This document shows, piece by piece, positions 1-12,856 of a stretch of DNA of 64,000 nt. A model generated the notes under the pieces. The model was not told where the DNA came from, made no database searches, and saw only the letters and a program-made list of their open reading frames with translations. A program made the position numbers and the translations under genes. The stretch's first letter is position 1. The number at the start of each line of letters is the position of its first letter. Source of the stretch: Metopolophium dirhodum (taxonomy: Eukaryota > Arthropoda > Insecta > Hemiptera > Aphididae); NCBI RefSeq assembly GCF_019925205.1, contig NC_083568.1, forward strand, positions 14,320,393 through 14,384,392, given 5' to 3'.

Positions 1-983
1 CTGCAGTTTTTCTGTCAATATAAACTTTAAATAAAATTTCAAAAACCTGCGAAAAATAACAAAATCATAGGCATGTTTAGGTTTTTTTGGTAATTTAAAA
101 TTTGGTCAACAAATTAATTATATTCAATGCTATAATAACAGTAAAAAGAAAAAACCTTTAATAAAATGCAAGTAGCTACACACTGCCATTAATAGATGTC
201 GGCACACAATTTGTTTTTCTTTTTGTCCCATACAGAACATAAACAAAATTGATTTTAAAAAAATTATAATTTTGGCTTTTGAGTAATCTTAGAGTAAATT
301 TACCTATTACAAAAATTATAGAAAATAATATTTATCAAGGTTGGACAGTTTATTTTAACTAAATATTATCTCTAAATAAAATATCCATAGTATCCATTAA
401 AATTTCTAAAAAAAAAATGTATTTACTAAGTTGAGTGGTTAAGTTAAATATTAGATAAAAGAACCGATTTGTCAAACTCTCCAAAATATTATTCACTATA
501 ATTTTTGCAATTTTAATTGAAGATAATACAAAAACCAAAAACCAAAATAACAATCTTGCGTTAATAAGAAAAATTAGACATATTTCTATGTAGCGTATAG
601 ATCAGAGAAAAAATAAATAGTGTGCTAACATCCTCTTAAGGCATAATAACACAACATTATTTATAAAGATCTTAATAATTATTTTCAACATATCCTGTAT
701 ACATCTTTAAATTTTTAAATACATATTAAACAAAACATTTTATTTAACATTTTTAAATGATAATTAGTAACAACAATATTATACTCCTAAAAAATTATAT
801 AAAGAAATTACTGAAATATATCATTTATTAATCGAAAAAGAATATATTTAAGATTTATTTTTAATCTATGTATTACAAAATCATACATCAAATGCACACA
901 AGCAAAATAGTGGTTTAACATAAAAATTTGAATTGATTAGTTATTTAAAATGAGTTAGATAAATTTAATTTAATTACAGATTT
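1..983. other. AT-rich flank, downstream of the first zinc-finger cassette
   Basis: Very AT-rich sequence with frequent stops in all frames and no domain that I recognise. On the minus strand it lies 3' of the cassette ending at 984, so its proximal part is probably that transcript's 3' UTR. Several minus-strand AATAAA motifs occur, but none can be singled out as the poly(A) signal. Confidence 0.5.
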
Positions 984-1186
984 CTAAGGTAAAATCAGAC
1001 GATGTCTATTGGCGATGTGTGATTGCAATGCAAATTTGTAGCGACATTTCTTTGGACACATAGGACATTGAAACAATGGCTCTTTATTGCCACATTCAAT
1101 GCGTTGATGTCGTTTTAGATCATGAGAATATACATAAGCTTTGCCACAATTAATACACGTATGACTCTTTGTTTTGGAAAAATTAC
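984..1186 (-). CDS. lola-type alternative terminal exon 1 (C2HC + C2H2 fingers)
   Basis: Terminal coding exon of a lola-like BTB/zinc-finger transcription factor; it would supply the DNA-binding end of one isoform in the nucleus. The exon opens after a minus-strand TTTTTTAG acceptor at 1188-1187. Its first two bases (GT) complete a codon begun in an upstream exon. Counting that split codon as residue 1, finger 1 is C11, C14, H27, C32 (C2HC). Finger 2 is C41, C44, H57, H62 (C2H2). A TAG stop follows at 986-984 after a five-residue tail. The conserved linker ECGKEP reads ECGNKEP here, with one extra Asn, the only cassette with this insertion. No methionine start is needed: the open frame upstream of the acceptor is intronic. 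Family assignment is by motif and exon design; I cannot say which Drosophila isoform it matches. Confidence 0.85.
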
Positions 1187-4100
1187 CTAAAAAAGTAAAT
1201 TTGTTAAGTAACAACTTATTAGTATAATATATGAACCTGAAAAATGGTAGTAAGGTGTTTTTCAACAAAGAAAGCAAATGTTTTCAATAATTAAACTAAT
1301 TACAATACAAAAAAATTAATTATACCTTAGTGTCTTGTTTAAAGCTAAATCTAAAGTATTCAAAAGTATTCAGATAAAAATGTTATTACAATAGTTTTAT
1401 AGAACCTATATTATATTTTTGGTAAACCATTATTATAGTGTATCCTTCATAATAATGCAACGGGTCTAATACTATAGATCAGCGGTTCTTAAACTTTTAG
1501 TAAACACGAACCCCTGATGGAAGATTTTTAGAAATCGAAGACCCCTAACCAATTTTATTCTAAATACCTACCTTTTATTACAAAATATCTCATGTTATCA
1601 TAACCAATATTTTAATACTTATTTTATATTATTTATTATATATTATTTTATAAGTAGGTACCTAAAAATATACACATTTATAATTATTTGTATTACGTAG
1701 ACAATTTCATAAAAACGTAATATTTTATTTTTATTTAGAGCCGTGGGGGACTCCCAAGATAAGTGGCACTGATCCCTGGGGAGCCACGGACCACAGTTTA
1801 AGAACCGCTGCAATACATGAATTAACTGATAACATATATGAAAAATTAAAAATAACCTCATTGATATAATAATAAAAGAATATATATTATAATATATTCA
1901 TTTAACATTCAATCCTCATCACTAGATTGATTTAGTTGAAACTAGTTAAGTTCAACTTGAAAGATTGAAAACTCAAAATAATAAAACAAATGCGTCATAA
2001 TAATATTTTGTATATTTTGTATACCATTTTGTAATGGTATATAAAGAGGGATGAACAGTATATTATATACACTCATTACTAACCACTGTGTGACGGGGAG
2101 TATAAGACCATTATATACACTCAATAATTCTATAATCTATTCAACTTCAGTAGACTGGTTTGTGCATACCCGAAAATTTCTGTATGTAGCCGGACCCCTT
2201 GATTAATTGGTCGGAAATCTATACTGTGGTAGCAGTGATTAGGATAAACAGAAGAATGGTGGTAGTGGTACCGATAGCTGGTAGTGAGAAAATCATGCAC
2301 GGACACGATGTGTTTTTGTCCACCACCCACCCGCTAAGTTGAATACAGTATATCGTCTTTTTTTTTTATTAATTAAGATACTAGATACAAATGAAAATAT
2401 ATTCTTAACAAAATTAAACAAAAATTATAAATAATTTATTCAAATAAGTTTTTTAATTTGCCTTATATTATTTCCATAGCTGACAGAATTACACAATTAA
2501 TCGTAGAAAAGATTAAAAAAAATTCTTAATTATATTTAACATTTTAACAATTTTAATTACTAAAATAATAATTTTAAATTCATGCATAATTTATTGTGTC
2601 TTAGATATAGTATCTTATATGTTATAACTAGTATCTAGAAAAAATGTTGAATCTATTTTGTATTTAAAGGTAAACACAGATGTATCTAGTATCTCTATCC
2701 ATAAACTTATTTTCAAGGATCTTGAAGTAATTTAAAATTATAAAAATATAGTTTTTGGCAAATTATTTTGAATTTAAATTATTAACCACTTTTTAGGAAT
2801 CCTAAAAATAAAACAAATATAATATAATATTAATATATATTAATGATATATAATATTATTTAATTAATAAATATATTTTAAACTAGATGAATAAACAAAT
2901 AAAATAAAACAAAAACAATTCATTAATTTATATATATATATATATTCTATATTTATTTGGTAAAACATAATACTTCTACAAACAATATTTTAATGATCAG
3001 TTTATATACACCTAATTATAAACAGTTTGTAAGTTTAAGGAACATATACATACACGTATTTAAAATAGCTGTTATGTCATGTGTATATTTTATATAACTA
3101 TTGTCTATTAAAAATATAAAAATAATCATTTTATAATTTATTATACTTTGTTTTTATAGTTTAAAATTTGTATTTATTTGATAAAATTATATTTTACTGT
3201 CTATTGTTTATTTATAACAATTGATTACAACCACAAACTAAAATATAATAGATACGGAACGTGGCAGGTTAACATGTAAAAAAAAATGTATCTGAACAAT
3301 GCTAAGACGATCAGCTGCTGTGTGTCAAGAACATAAGCGCTACTAACTAGTTTATTGGGAACCATAATTATAAAAATTAAAAATTGTGATTAATTAATTA
3401 AATATTATTATTTATTATAACAACTTTGATTTTGAAACATGTATTACAATATTTTTAGGTACCTATTATTATATTATGTTATTATTAATAAGTTAATAAT
3501 TTTTCTATGGTAGAGTACTGATAAAATAGTAGAGAAATTATACACTAAGGCTAAATTAGAGCTAGTTGGTGTGACACATTTTAGCAACTAACCAATTCAG
3601 TTTATTTCCTTCTGTTCCGTATCTGGATATGGTACCATACCAGGTATCCACTATCCAGTTGTATATTTTAATTCATGATTAGAACAAACAATGAATTAAT
3701 CAATATAGTGAAACTTAATAAATAAATAACAGTTAACCATGACATTTTCATGATATTTATAGATAATATTATTTAAATTATAAATTGAAAAAAATATTAA
3801 GATGTAAAAATGTGCCACAAATATTCTTAAAGAATTTTAATGAAATATTTATTAAAAAGAATAAGCTTATATCTTTGAATTTCTTATAATTAATTTAGTG
3901 ATAAATGTAACTGTTAATTTGTATTTTGTAAATATATTTCATTTTGTTTTCACTAAATGTATAAAATTATTAGCTTTTAATTTTAATTGTTGATTAAAAT
4001 AGTAAACTATTTAGATTTTTAATTAATTAATTATTTTCCATCATTAAGACTTGAAAACCATGATAATTTAATTGAAAATCACTGAATCATTTAAGAGTAT

Positions 4101-4621
4101 TTAACAATGTGGTCATACTGTAAATATTTCTGTATGGTATAACATTTAATTTCATAAATTGTTTTGTATATTAACTAATGTACAAAATAATTCCATACAC
4201 AACTATTCCCATGTCGTAATCTATCTAAGATCTATTATTAGGCAAAACTTTAGTTGATTAAACTTTTATTAAATATTATGAATTTTTTTATTTTAATTAA
4301 AATAATTATTGATTTTTAATAATTTTACTCAACATCAACAAACAAAATTATATAAAATTGTAATTCAAGGTGTTAGATTTTAATTGTTTAGTTTGGTTTT
4401 TATTCATATACTTTATTGGTAACTGATAAATATTAAATTTCTAATTTAATAATTAAACAAACATAAATAGTTTTTGAAAAAAAAATATAAATATAATATT
4501 AAGATATTCATAATTTAATTTTTTTAAATAATGACTTGTAACATTTTACTTCAATATTTAAAACATTTTTACTTACATCTTAACACGTGTTATGTAATTG
4601 ATAAAATGTAAGAATATGATT
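1187..4621. other. AT-rich intron/spacer between cassettes 1 and 2
   Basis: No coding exon recognised. It contains the hAT-type MITE at 1480-1810. Weak inverted repeats also occur: TATTCAACTT-type ends near 2137 and 2345, and AGATACGGAAC at 3250-3260 facing GTTCCGTATCT at 3614-3624. These may be eroded MITEs. There is a TA microsatellite near 2930-2945. The rest is low-complexity AT. Confidence 0.5.
1480..1810. mobile_element. Non-autonomous hAT-type MITE
   Basis: 331 bp bounded by a perfect 16-bp terminal inverted repeat, CAGCGGTTCTTAAACT at 1480-1495 and its complement at 1795-1810. The ends resemble the CAGNGGTTCTCAAACT ends of Charlie-like hAT elements. The 8-bp flanks, CTATAGAT and CAATACAT, agree at 6 of 8 positions, consistent with a decayed 8-bp target duplication. 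No transposase is encoded. Confidence 0.75.
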
Positions 4622-4911
4622 TTAAGCATAGTACTGTGATTGGTACAGAGTGTTCATAAGTTGATAATGTCTAAGACGCATATGTTGTGTAAGATTAGTC
4701 TTAATCTTACACATTTTTGGACAAAATAAACATTGAAATTGTGGTTCCTTTCCACATTCATATCGAACGTGTCTCCATAAACCATGTTTGTAACGATAAC
4801 TTTTTGTACATTTATCACACTTAAATGTCGATGGCTTTTGATCAACAGATGACGTACTGGATGGTGGACTTACTACAAAACCTGCATTTAAGAACCGTTT
4901 CACAAAAGTCC
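4622..4911 (-). CDS. lola-type alternative terminal exon 2 (C2HC + C2H2 fingers)
   Basis: Terminal exon of a lola-like transcription factor isoform. The acceptor is TATTTTTAG ending at 4912, and the exon begins GG, completing a codon from upstream (phase 1). The 96 residues start with a Ser/Pro/Thr-rich leader of about 30 residues. Finger 1 follows at C32, C35, H48, C53 with the RYEC ending, then the linker ECGKEP and finger 2 at C61, C64, H77, H82. A tail of about 14 residues rich in Tyr and Gln ends at the TAA at 4624-4622. An overlapping frame also open here is a shadow. Its finger spacing C-x2-C-x12-H-x4-C/H is identical to the cassettes at 984 and 8742, and it belongs with the 8742 and 12195 cassettes in the RYEC subgroup. 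Confidence 0.9.
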
Positions 4912-6329
4912 CTAAAAATATAAACTACATATTAGATGAACGAATAAAACATTGCTATATTAGTCTTTAAAATACAATTACTAATAATAAAATAACATGC
5001 AAATCTCAATGAAAACATAAAATACTAACACAAATGCATAAACCATCTAACATATAAATAAATTAATAAACTAATTAATTAATTAATTAACTTTACACCA
5101 AATGAAAAAAAAAATTCAATACTAAAAAAATATATTAAATTGTTCAATATTTTTTTTTAATATGTTTATAATAATTAATTGATTGTAGTTCAGTGTTGTC
5201 ATGCAGATAATGTTACATATTACATGATTATTAAATGATCTACTTAAAAATTAAAATATCATGTACCATGATTTGTAAACAAGTTATGTTTAGATACAAA
5301 ATTCCTTGAATTTAAAAAAACTTTTATCAAAATACTATAAATTACCAATGAATTTAGTAAAAATACCAAAATTCCAAATAGATCATTTTCCCGGTAACTA
5401 AATATAAAAAATGTAATCCAGTTTTCCAAATATTTTTTATAACATTGTGCATTTAAACATAATTTGGTTACTCATAATATAAATTCAGAACATATTATTG
5501 TAAAAAAGTAGCCTTAAGACAGTTAAATATATATTATATATATTTTTAAATTACGTCAACTTTTATATTGTTTAATGTTAATATAAAATATAAAACATAA
5601 GACAAACTTACATATGTTAGATGGAACATCTATGTAAAATTGAAAATTCAAACTAAAAAAATGTGTCACTCACCTTTAAGTTGAAATTATAACTACAACA
5701 TTGATTTAATTTGTTTCTTACTTAACACTACTTTATACATTTTACACTGTTTATTTATCTCATCAAAAATGTTAACTATCAATTGTTATTTTATTATTTT
5801 TACCGAATTTGATACTTTCAGAAATTAATTTTTCAAAGGCTTTTGAGATTTAGTATGAACAAATTATAAATATATGAACTAAATACTGTATTACATATCA
5901 ATATCGCAAAAATTATGTGTTAATTATTATACTTCATATAATTATAATAACATTGATAAAGAATTTTCTTTCAAAAATTATAACCAATAAATGGTCACTC
6001 AATAAATAGTTATGTATGCAATATCCTCATTTCAATAATTGTTTTTTGTTAATAATTATTATTTATACTCAAAATTATACTGTTTTTTATTAACAATATA
6101 TATGCAAATAATAACTTGTTAAAAAATCAATTACTATTTTAAGTGAGAAACAAATACTTATTTGTTTTATATTATTTCATATAAATATAATTTTTGTGCT
6201 AAACTATCAAATTTATTGTTGTACAAGAGGATCAATAATTTATGAATCAATTTTTTGATAGCTTATTATTTACATATACATTCTTAAATAAAATAAGATA
6301 CCATTCACAACTACTTATAGCGTGATCAC

Positions 6330-6932
6330 TAGGGTTCGGATTTGAAGGCAAATGCCTTTCTTTTGATAATCATAATAGAAAAATAATTCTTATACAAAAA
6401 TGTGTTTCATTTAATTTCTAAGATGGATGTATTTTTTTTTTTGCCTTTTTTACTTATGTGTTTAATTTTCAGTTAATTTAATAATTGTATACACAGCTTA
6501 CATATAATCAGTACAAATAGATAAGAGCTTGATATTTATCGATATCGCTGAATACTCTATCCATTGCCGTCTTATGGAGTATTTGGTATGGCCTTAAAAG
6601 TACCCATACACTACCTCTTTAAAGATTAAAATATGTTCATACTGCGTGGATTCAAGATTGTTCGTCAGTCCGCGACCGCTATTGTCGTTTAATAATTTTT
6701 AACTTCGGTGGACGTAGAAAGATCCTTTTCGATGCATAAAAATATTTTGAGCCCAAACCATCAAGACAGCTTATCAAAGTACATGGTAGTAATTTTTTTT
6801 TTAATACCAACTAGTAAAAATATTTAATTTTGTAGTAAATTTTTGAATTGCTTTTTTATATAAATGAAATGCCTTTCTTTACATTTTAACTGTTTTTTTT
6901 ATTGATTATATTGCCTTCAAATCCGAACCCTA
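6330..6932 (+). mobile_element. hAT element, internally deleted, with transposase relic
   Basis: 603 bp with inverted ends TAGGGTTCGGATTTGAAGGC at the left and the complement at the right (to 6932). It is flanked by a perfect 8-bp duplication GTGATCAC (6322-6329 and 6933-6940), which fits the hAT preference nTnnnnAn. Inside, at about 6705-6791 on the plus strand, one frame reads SVDVERSFSMHKNILS and continues for about 13 residues. This is the hAT C-terminal dimerisation motif. The rest of the transposase is missing, so the element is non-autonomous. The duplicated site is itself a palindrome, so the true TIR/TSD boundary could shift by a few bases. Confidence 0.85.
6705..6791 (+). pseudogene. 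Relic of hAT transposase dimerisation domain
   Basis: About 29 codons matching the end of the hAT dimerisation region, with the S-V-D-V-E-R-S-F-S core and a downstream K-N-I-L-S. There is no start codon, catalytic region or BED finger nearby, and the frame runs into stops on both sides. It is an internal fragment left in the 6330-6932 element. Confidence 0.7.
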
Positions 6933-7840
6933 GTGATCACATTGTTACATATATGTTTATACAATGAACAAGGTATATTTTAATAAAGAATTATTTTTAA
7001 ATTTAAAAAAAAAATGTATTCTTTAATATGTTAAAAGCTCGATATTGTATGTTTGATTCATATTATAATAAACATAATATTGTAATAATGGTTAAACAAG
7101 ATTTAAGTTATTAGAAATTAATCTAAAATGGGATGCTACCCATACCACATAGAAGACTATAATCTGTCCCATATAAGAGTAACCTTTGGCGGCGGGCTTC
7201 TGCGCATAGTCGTAGCAGCAATGGATGTGGTTAACACGCACTGAGTGCTGCGCTCTTGAGAACATATTTTTTTAACAACCGTCTAGTTTGTATTTTTCGA
7301 AGATTAACACAGTAAAGGAATTTTTTGACTGTAGCCTATCGTTGAAAGCCAATGACGAAAATCAATTTAATCAATGGACAAAAACCAGTCACTCACTGCC
7401 AGAGGCTATTCTAATTTAAGACTTAGTCTGTGGATCTTATTTTCAATTTAAAGTTATATTTATTTATAATAATGTTTAATAATTATCTACATTCATACGT
7501 CACACACTCATAATCAAATTAGTTTTTTTTTTTTTAATAGATCATTGAATAGCATTTATATTTAATTTCTTATGAATTAAATAATACATTCATATATTTA
7601 ATAAGGTACATAAAATGAACTATCTCAAGTACCTATTCCATATCAAAATATATATTACGTTTAATATTTTTAACTTTATGTTAAACTTTCTTTATACTCT
7701 GTAAAGTAAACAAAATATTCTTAATTGTTAATTCAATTGGAACTTCCTAAATCAAAATTTAAAATATTTTATTTTTGAATCTCAATATAGGATACATAAG
7801 CTAAGTTATTATGCAGTATTTATCTTCGTTCACACAACAC

Positions 7841-8012
7841 TATACTATATTTCAAAAAGGTTTAGAAAAATTCACGACAGAAACATGTAGCGGTTCACGC
7901 ATATATAGTTTTGTTGGCTGCCGACAGTAAGCTGCCAACTATTAGCCAATCACAGCAGTCCTACCATTCCGAGGCTACGCAATTTTTCCAAAATGATTTG
8001 GAACAGAGTATA
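7841..8012. mobile_element. MITE, TATACTCT family (diverged copy)
   Basis: About 172 bp starting TATACTATATTTC and ending GAACAGAGTATA. The two ends align as an imperfect inverted repeat of about 30 bp (TATACT-T-TTYCAAA, then GAAAAATT). The ends match the elements at 34475-34688 and 38338-38510. The interior is GC-richer than the surroundings. Confidence 0.55.
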
Positions 8013-8741
8013 AATAACGGTATATTATGATTTATCATTAAATGTATAGTAAATTTGAATGAAGTGATAAATCATCAAAATTAATAACCGAATCAAGTCT
8101 AGTTTGGTTTTATCACTATAATGTTTATCTGAAGATTTCTAATCTAATTTTAATTTTCCATTATTTTTAATAACCACAGTTGCTTAATTTTTTTTAAAAA
8201 TAAAGTTTTCAGAGTACCCCTAGAATAAATTTAAAGCTGCTCCATAAAATAAATAAATAAAAAAGAAATAATATCACAAAAACACTACATTTACTGCTTT
8301 ACTAAGAATATAAAAGAAATAGTTGCATGTTAGCAATGTTAGAACAAACCTAATTCCAGTCAACATATTAATAAAAATATCTGAAATAGATCAAATATTT
8401 TAATAAAATAATTTTTAAAACATAATAATTAGCCAAAATACCTATATTAATACTTTAAAATAAAACCAAAATGATCTAAAAAATCTATTCCTAATACAAT
8501 TTTATTAAAAAAAATACAAATCTAATTCTTATTAGTTATTACTAAGAACATTTTATTAATAATGTTAATATTTGGCACACATTTTTTTCACACTATAAAA
8601 ATATATATAAATTATACAATAGTTAAAATGATTCGGGAAGACTAATAAGAGCGTGTATATATTATATATATATTTAAAATATTTTTGAGCACGCTAATAT
8701 GTTTGTTCAGATGACTAGAGAATATTGAACGATTGGCTTTT

Positions 8742-8983
8742 TCATGCAGACTGTGATTCAGGTTCAACAGAAACAGAAGATTTGTGACGTATACGTATAT
8801 GTTGATGAAGATTACTTTTACGGCTGCACCGTTTAGGACACATAGGACAAGCAAACATTGGTTCTTTACCGCACTCGTATCTTAAATGTCGATTAAGGGT
8901 AGCCCTGAAACGATATGTTTTACCACAATGGTAGCATGCTGAACGTACCAATTGTTGAGGGTCGGGTAAATTCCAATAGTTGT
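8742..8983 (-). CDS. lola-type alternative terminal exon 3 (C2HC + C2H2 fingers)
   Basis: Terminal zinc-finger exon. The acceptor TTTATTTCAG ends at 8984. The exon begins AC, giving Asp if the upstream base is G (phase 1). Eighty residues: a short leader, finger 1 at C17, C20, H33, C38, linker ECGKEP, finger 2 at C46, C49, H62, H67, and a 13-residue Ser/Glu tail ending at the TGA at 8744-8742. RYEC-type first finger. A GTAAGT donor lies only about 78 bases upstream (near 9061), but the sequence before it carries a stop in the phase needed, so I do not use it. The open frame upstream of the acceptor is intron. Confidence 0.9.
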
Positions 8984-9242
8984 CTGAAATAAAATTATAA
9001 TATAAAAATTTAAATACACAAAACAAAGTAAATGGTTAATTTTTTTTTTACATTCACTTACGATGCAATCAATCAAAAAACTCGACAACTACTTCATGGA
9101 TGTAAGCTTAAAAACACACAATAATTTTGCACTTTATTAGGATAATATTATTAAGACATATTTAGACTAAAAATAAAAAAAATAATTAATTCCTTAAATA
9201 AGTGCAAAATCAATAATTCTACAAAAACACTGTATGACACTT

Positions 9243-9470
9243 TGAGGGCGCTACACAAGAATTAAATTATTCCCAAAATTGTATAGAAATATATGAAATT
9301 TATACTTATTCTTCAGTGATATATTTTTAATGCCTTATATATTTATCAAAGTTAAAATATTTTAATTCAAAATTACAAGCATATTAAATAAGAATGTATA
9401 TCAATGCAGGTGTATGAAAATTATTATAATAATGCATAATTTTTAACATATTGTTTATGAAGCGCCCTCT
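9243..9470. repeat. Possible small MITE with GAGGGCGCT ends
   Basis: TGAGGGCGCT at 9243-9252 faces AGCGCCCTCT at 9461-9470. The GC-rich ends stand out in AT-rich sequence. The inverted repeat is short (about 9 bp) and no clear target duplication is seen, so this is tentative. Confidence 0.35.
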
Positions 9471-9801
9471 ATGATTATTTATATTTATTATTATAGCTCA
9501 TAATCTACTAATACAAATATAATCTAGCTAAATGCAATTCATGCATAACTCAAAAACCTGCAAAATATATAAAGTATAATTAGGGTGCACAAAGGTCCAT
9601 CATTTTAATACATTTTTTAAATATTTGTATATAAAATAGTATTTATCTGTCAAACTATAATATAAATAACAGATAAGTGTGCCATCTGATCAAATCTACT
9701 GGAAATAATAAATGTTTATATTAACAATTATGTATTGATACTTAGAATTTGAAAATAGTATTTTACAATAAAATAAAAATGCAAGATAAAATGAATATAA
9801 T

Positions 9802-9956
9802 TATACTTTATTCCATTTATGAATAAACTTCCTCAACACGTGAAAAATATTGGGACCTCTCAATTCTTTCAGGCAGATTTATTATTAATCGTCATAAGAG
9901 CCTGTCCATGAACTGAGTTTCTACCGCCTGGTTTATTCTTAAATGGAATAAGTATA
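9802..9956. mobile_element. Small MITE with TATACTTTATTCCATTT ends
   Basis: 155 bp. The left end TATACTTTATTCCATTTATG and the complement of the right end TATACTTATTCCATTTAAG align over about 26 bp with few changes. The interior is unique and non-coding. Family not recognised; TA-flanked ends suggest a mariner-like or similar source. Confidence 0.6.
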
Positions 9957-12194
9957 GACAAGTACTTAAAATTGTGCACATTTTTATTTATGTTACCATC
10001 AAAATAACTTTTTATTAAAATAAAAAATCAGCAATACATGTTTGACTTTCAAATGTGCATAACTTATGGATACTCTAATTAATTTATACATATTTATTTA
10101 ATTCCGTACAATATAAATGTATTTTATATTTTGTATTTAATTTCCTTATCTTCGCAAGCCTACTCAAATATTAAAATATATTCAGAAATTAAATTGATAA
10201 TGTTAATACTTCACCTTTGAATTTAACATTAATTCCTAATTGCCTTTTATATACCATTAAATACTTCATAAATTATCATAATTTGTCCAAGAGTAATTTC
10301 ATTTTTACATACATATTATTTGAACTACCATATTATATTATATGTAAAATTGAACTAAATCTATAACAAGACAATAATTATTATTACTATAATATGTTTG
10401 TATATATAATATTACAAGTATTAGGATAAGTATAAGTAGGATAGCACAATAATTCATAAATAGTTTGTTTATTAGAGTTCCAAGCTCAATAAATTGATTA
10501 CAAAATTGTATTACAATAAACAGTTATTTTAGTTACTGCATGAACTTTAGTAATTAATTATATTGGTTTTATAACGTATTACACAAAAGTTAGATAAAAT
10601 TATTTTATATGCTTTTACAATATAATTTTTTTAGCAAATTAATGCATGATAAAATACAAATTTTAATTAAAACAAAACAAAAGATTAAAATCCAAATTAA
10701 TTGAATTTAAAATCAGATAAATGTTGAATTACGTAACAATAATTTTTATAATATTGCACAAACACAAATATATGCACGGATAAAATGTCTAGTTACATAT
10801 ATTTACATATAGGTATGTGATAAATAAACAAATAATAATTGTTGATGATCTGAGATTTAAGTACTTAACATTTGTTAGACCCACCACATTAAAAGTAAAA
10901 ATAAAAATAATTTAATAATATCAAAATTAATTGTGTGTAGCTATTTTATTATTTTGAATAAGTACTTCAAATATTCAAATTACTTAATTGCACCATTGTT
11001 ACCCTTATACGACTAATTAAATAAAAATTTGCTAACCTCCCACCACCAAAAAAATAATGCTGGATAAAATTCCTTTGCAAATTAAACTAATAAAATAAAT
11101 AAATAAATAAGAACCTATACAACAAAAATTAAAACCCTTTCAAAAATTTAAAAAAAAAAAATAAAACAAAAATAAAACAAAATGCCAACCCGACGAGATA
11201 AATATTTAAACATTTTTTTTTTCCTTTTTGGTAGGTACATATGTTTTTTAATAATTTATAACTGCATATAAATTGTAATATCTTCTACACTAACAACTTT
11301 ACGTAAACAAATATTAAATAGTACCTAATGTTTATACATTTTTTTTATCCTGCTACGATTGACATTATATAGGCCATCTCGAGCTATCACAATCGACTTA
11401 TTGCACTTTCAGATCGCGTTTTATGCTATATAAGTAATAATTTTAACTACTAACTTATTTCTTCATGTAAGACTCATCAATTTATTTAGGTAACGGTAAA
11501 TTGTTTTAAAGACTTGAAAACATATACTTTATAACAAAATATCTGTACATAAAATATTCCTACAGTCAGTGAGAAATTGTATTGCACATCAAGATTATAA
11601 ATTAATATATAAATTAATAATAATATTTAGAAGTATAAATATATGTATATGAAAATTATAAAATTCCAGTAATGAAAAAATTTAATAAATAATTATACCT
11701 GGAATATTTATATACAACCATAACTAAACTATAAAATAAATAAGACTTCATTTTGAATTTGTATTTTTGGTTCAATAAACTTTTTTTAAAACAAAATAAT
11801 GAAACTCGCAACAATAATAGCGACACAGTATTTAAAAAAATAATTTACGATCTTAGTGGTAAAATTATTAAAATATAGACTAACATAAAATTTAAGTTCA
11901 ATGAAGTTAAAAAAATAAATGAATATATAACGTACAAGAAGCCTGGTAAATAATAAACTGATTATTTGAGAACATCAATTCGAGCAACGTCCATGTGCCA
12001 GCTCAAAAATTAAATAATCTTATTTAGTACTTCATATTTTGAATCGACTTTTAAGATACCAAAAATAACTAAATTCAACTAACAAAATATACATATATAT
12101 ACATGTATATATGTGTGTTTGTGTGTATGCATAAATAATTCTAGTAAATTTAGACTCTGGAAGTATTGAAAACAAGATACAAGTGTTTAGTATT

Positions 12195-12622
12195 TTAAAC
12201 TTCTTTAGTGGGAGCACCAGTAACAGGGGATGGAGGGGCAGCAGTAAGATTTAACTTATTCAGATGTTTATAGTTGATATGTGTTTTCAAGTTATCTCTT
12301 CTATAAAAGTCTTTAAAACAAATGCCACAGCGATACTGTTTAATGCGGTCACATTCGTATCGCACATGGCGGTAAAGGTGATTTCGATTTCGATAGCTAC
12401 GTGGGCACTTGGGACATGGGAAACGTGGTTCAGTAGCAGTGGCAGTGCCATCAGAATTCTCAGGTGATGCGCTGGTTGTCAATGGCTGTTGTGTAGATGA
12501 TGTAGACTGTCTAGGTGCTGTAGCTAGGGTCGAATGGAATGTTTCCGAAGTACTGGTCCAGTATTGTAGACGTGCTTTGGTCAATGGATCAAGCATCATC
12601 CTGTTATATTTGGTAGATGAAG
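12195..12622 (-). CDS. lola-type alternative terminal exon 4 (divergent fingers, long Ser/Thr leader)
   Basis: Terminal zinc-finger exon. The acceptor GTTTTTGTCATAG ends at 12623. The exon starts CT (phase 1, Ala with an upstream G). About 142 residues: a Ser/Thr/Gln-rich leader of about 68 residues, finger 1 at C70, C73, H86, C91 and finger 2 at C99, C102, H115, H120. A Pro/Thr tail ends at the TAA at 12197-12195. The usual ECGKEP linker is replaced by ECDRIKQY, and finger 2 has a classical CGICFKDF start, so this is the most divergent cassette. Methionines at residues 9-10 of the exon could act as an internal start, but splicing from upstream is more likely given the shared phase. Plus-strand open frames here are shadows. 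Confidence 0.88.
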
Positions 12623-12856
12623 CTATGACAAAAACAATTATCGTATTAGATTAAAATGACTAATAAAATTACATTAGTTATACTTTATTTATTCAGAAAC
12701 CCTTCTCTCAAATGCATTATACACCAATAAGCCCCAAGGGACTGTACACGTTAAGCAGGGTTATAAATTTAACATTAATAAATAAATATGTCAAGTAAGT
12801 ACCCAATAAACCATGGTAAAAAATAAACCCAAATTACACAGAATATTCAGACTTAC

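Larger units (their letters stand above)
4912..8741. other. AT-rich intron/spacer with transposon relics
   Basis: No host exon recognised. It holds the hAT relic 6330-6932 and the MITE 7841-8012. A GC-richer unassigned patch lies at about 7130-7440, where GGGATGCTACCCAT resembles the end of the element at 57478; it could be a decayed relative. A consensus-like minus-strand donor (GTGAGT) occurs near 5674, but no open frame leads into it in the phase needed. Confidence 0.5.
8984..12194. other. AT-rich intron/spacer
   Basis: No host coding sequence seen. It contains the small inverted-repeat elements at 9243-9470 and 9802-9956 and otherwise low-complexity AT sequence. A GT/TA-rich microsatellite patch lies near 12092-12130. 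Confidence 0.5.

Noticed and set aside
2130..2330. 66-codon minus-strand frame with His/Tyr runs
   Set aside because: It falls inside a likely eroded MITE (TATTCAACTT-type ends) and shows no domain.
4654..4845. 63-codon minus-strand frame overlapping cassette 2
   Set aside because: Shadow in another frame of the zinc-finger exon; it lacks the cysteine/histidine pattern.
5660..5690. GTGAGT minus-strand donor upstream of cassette 2
   Set aside because: The frame leading into it in phase 1 meets a TAA within five codons and there is no ATG.
8984..9061. 78-base mini-intron just upstream of cassette 3 (GTAAGT donor near 9061)
   Set aside because: The sequence before the donor has a stop in the phase needed by the cassette, and consensus donors are common enough by chance in this DNA.
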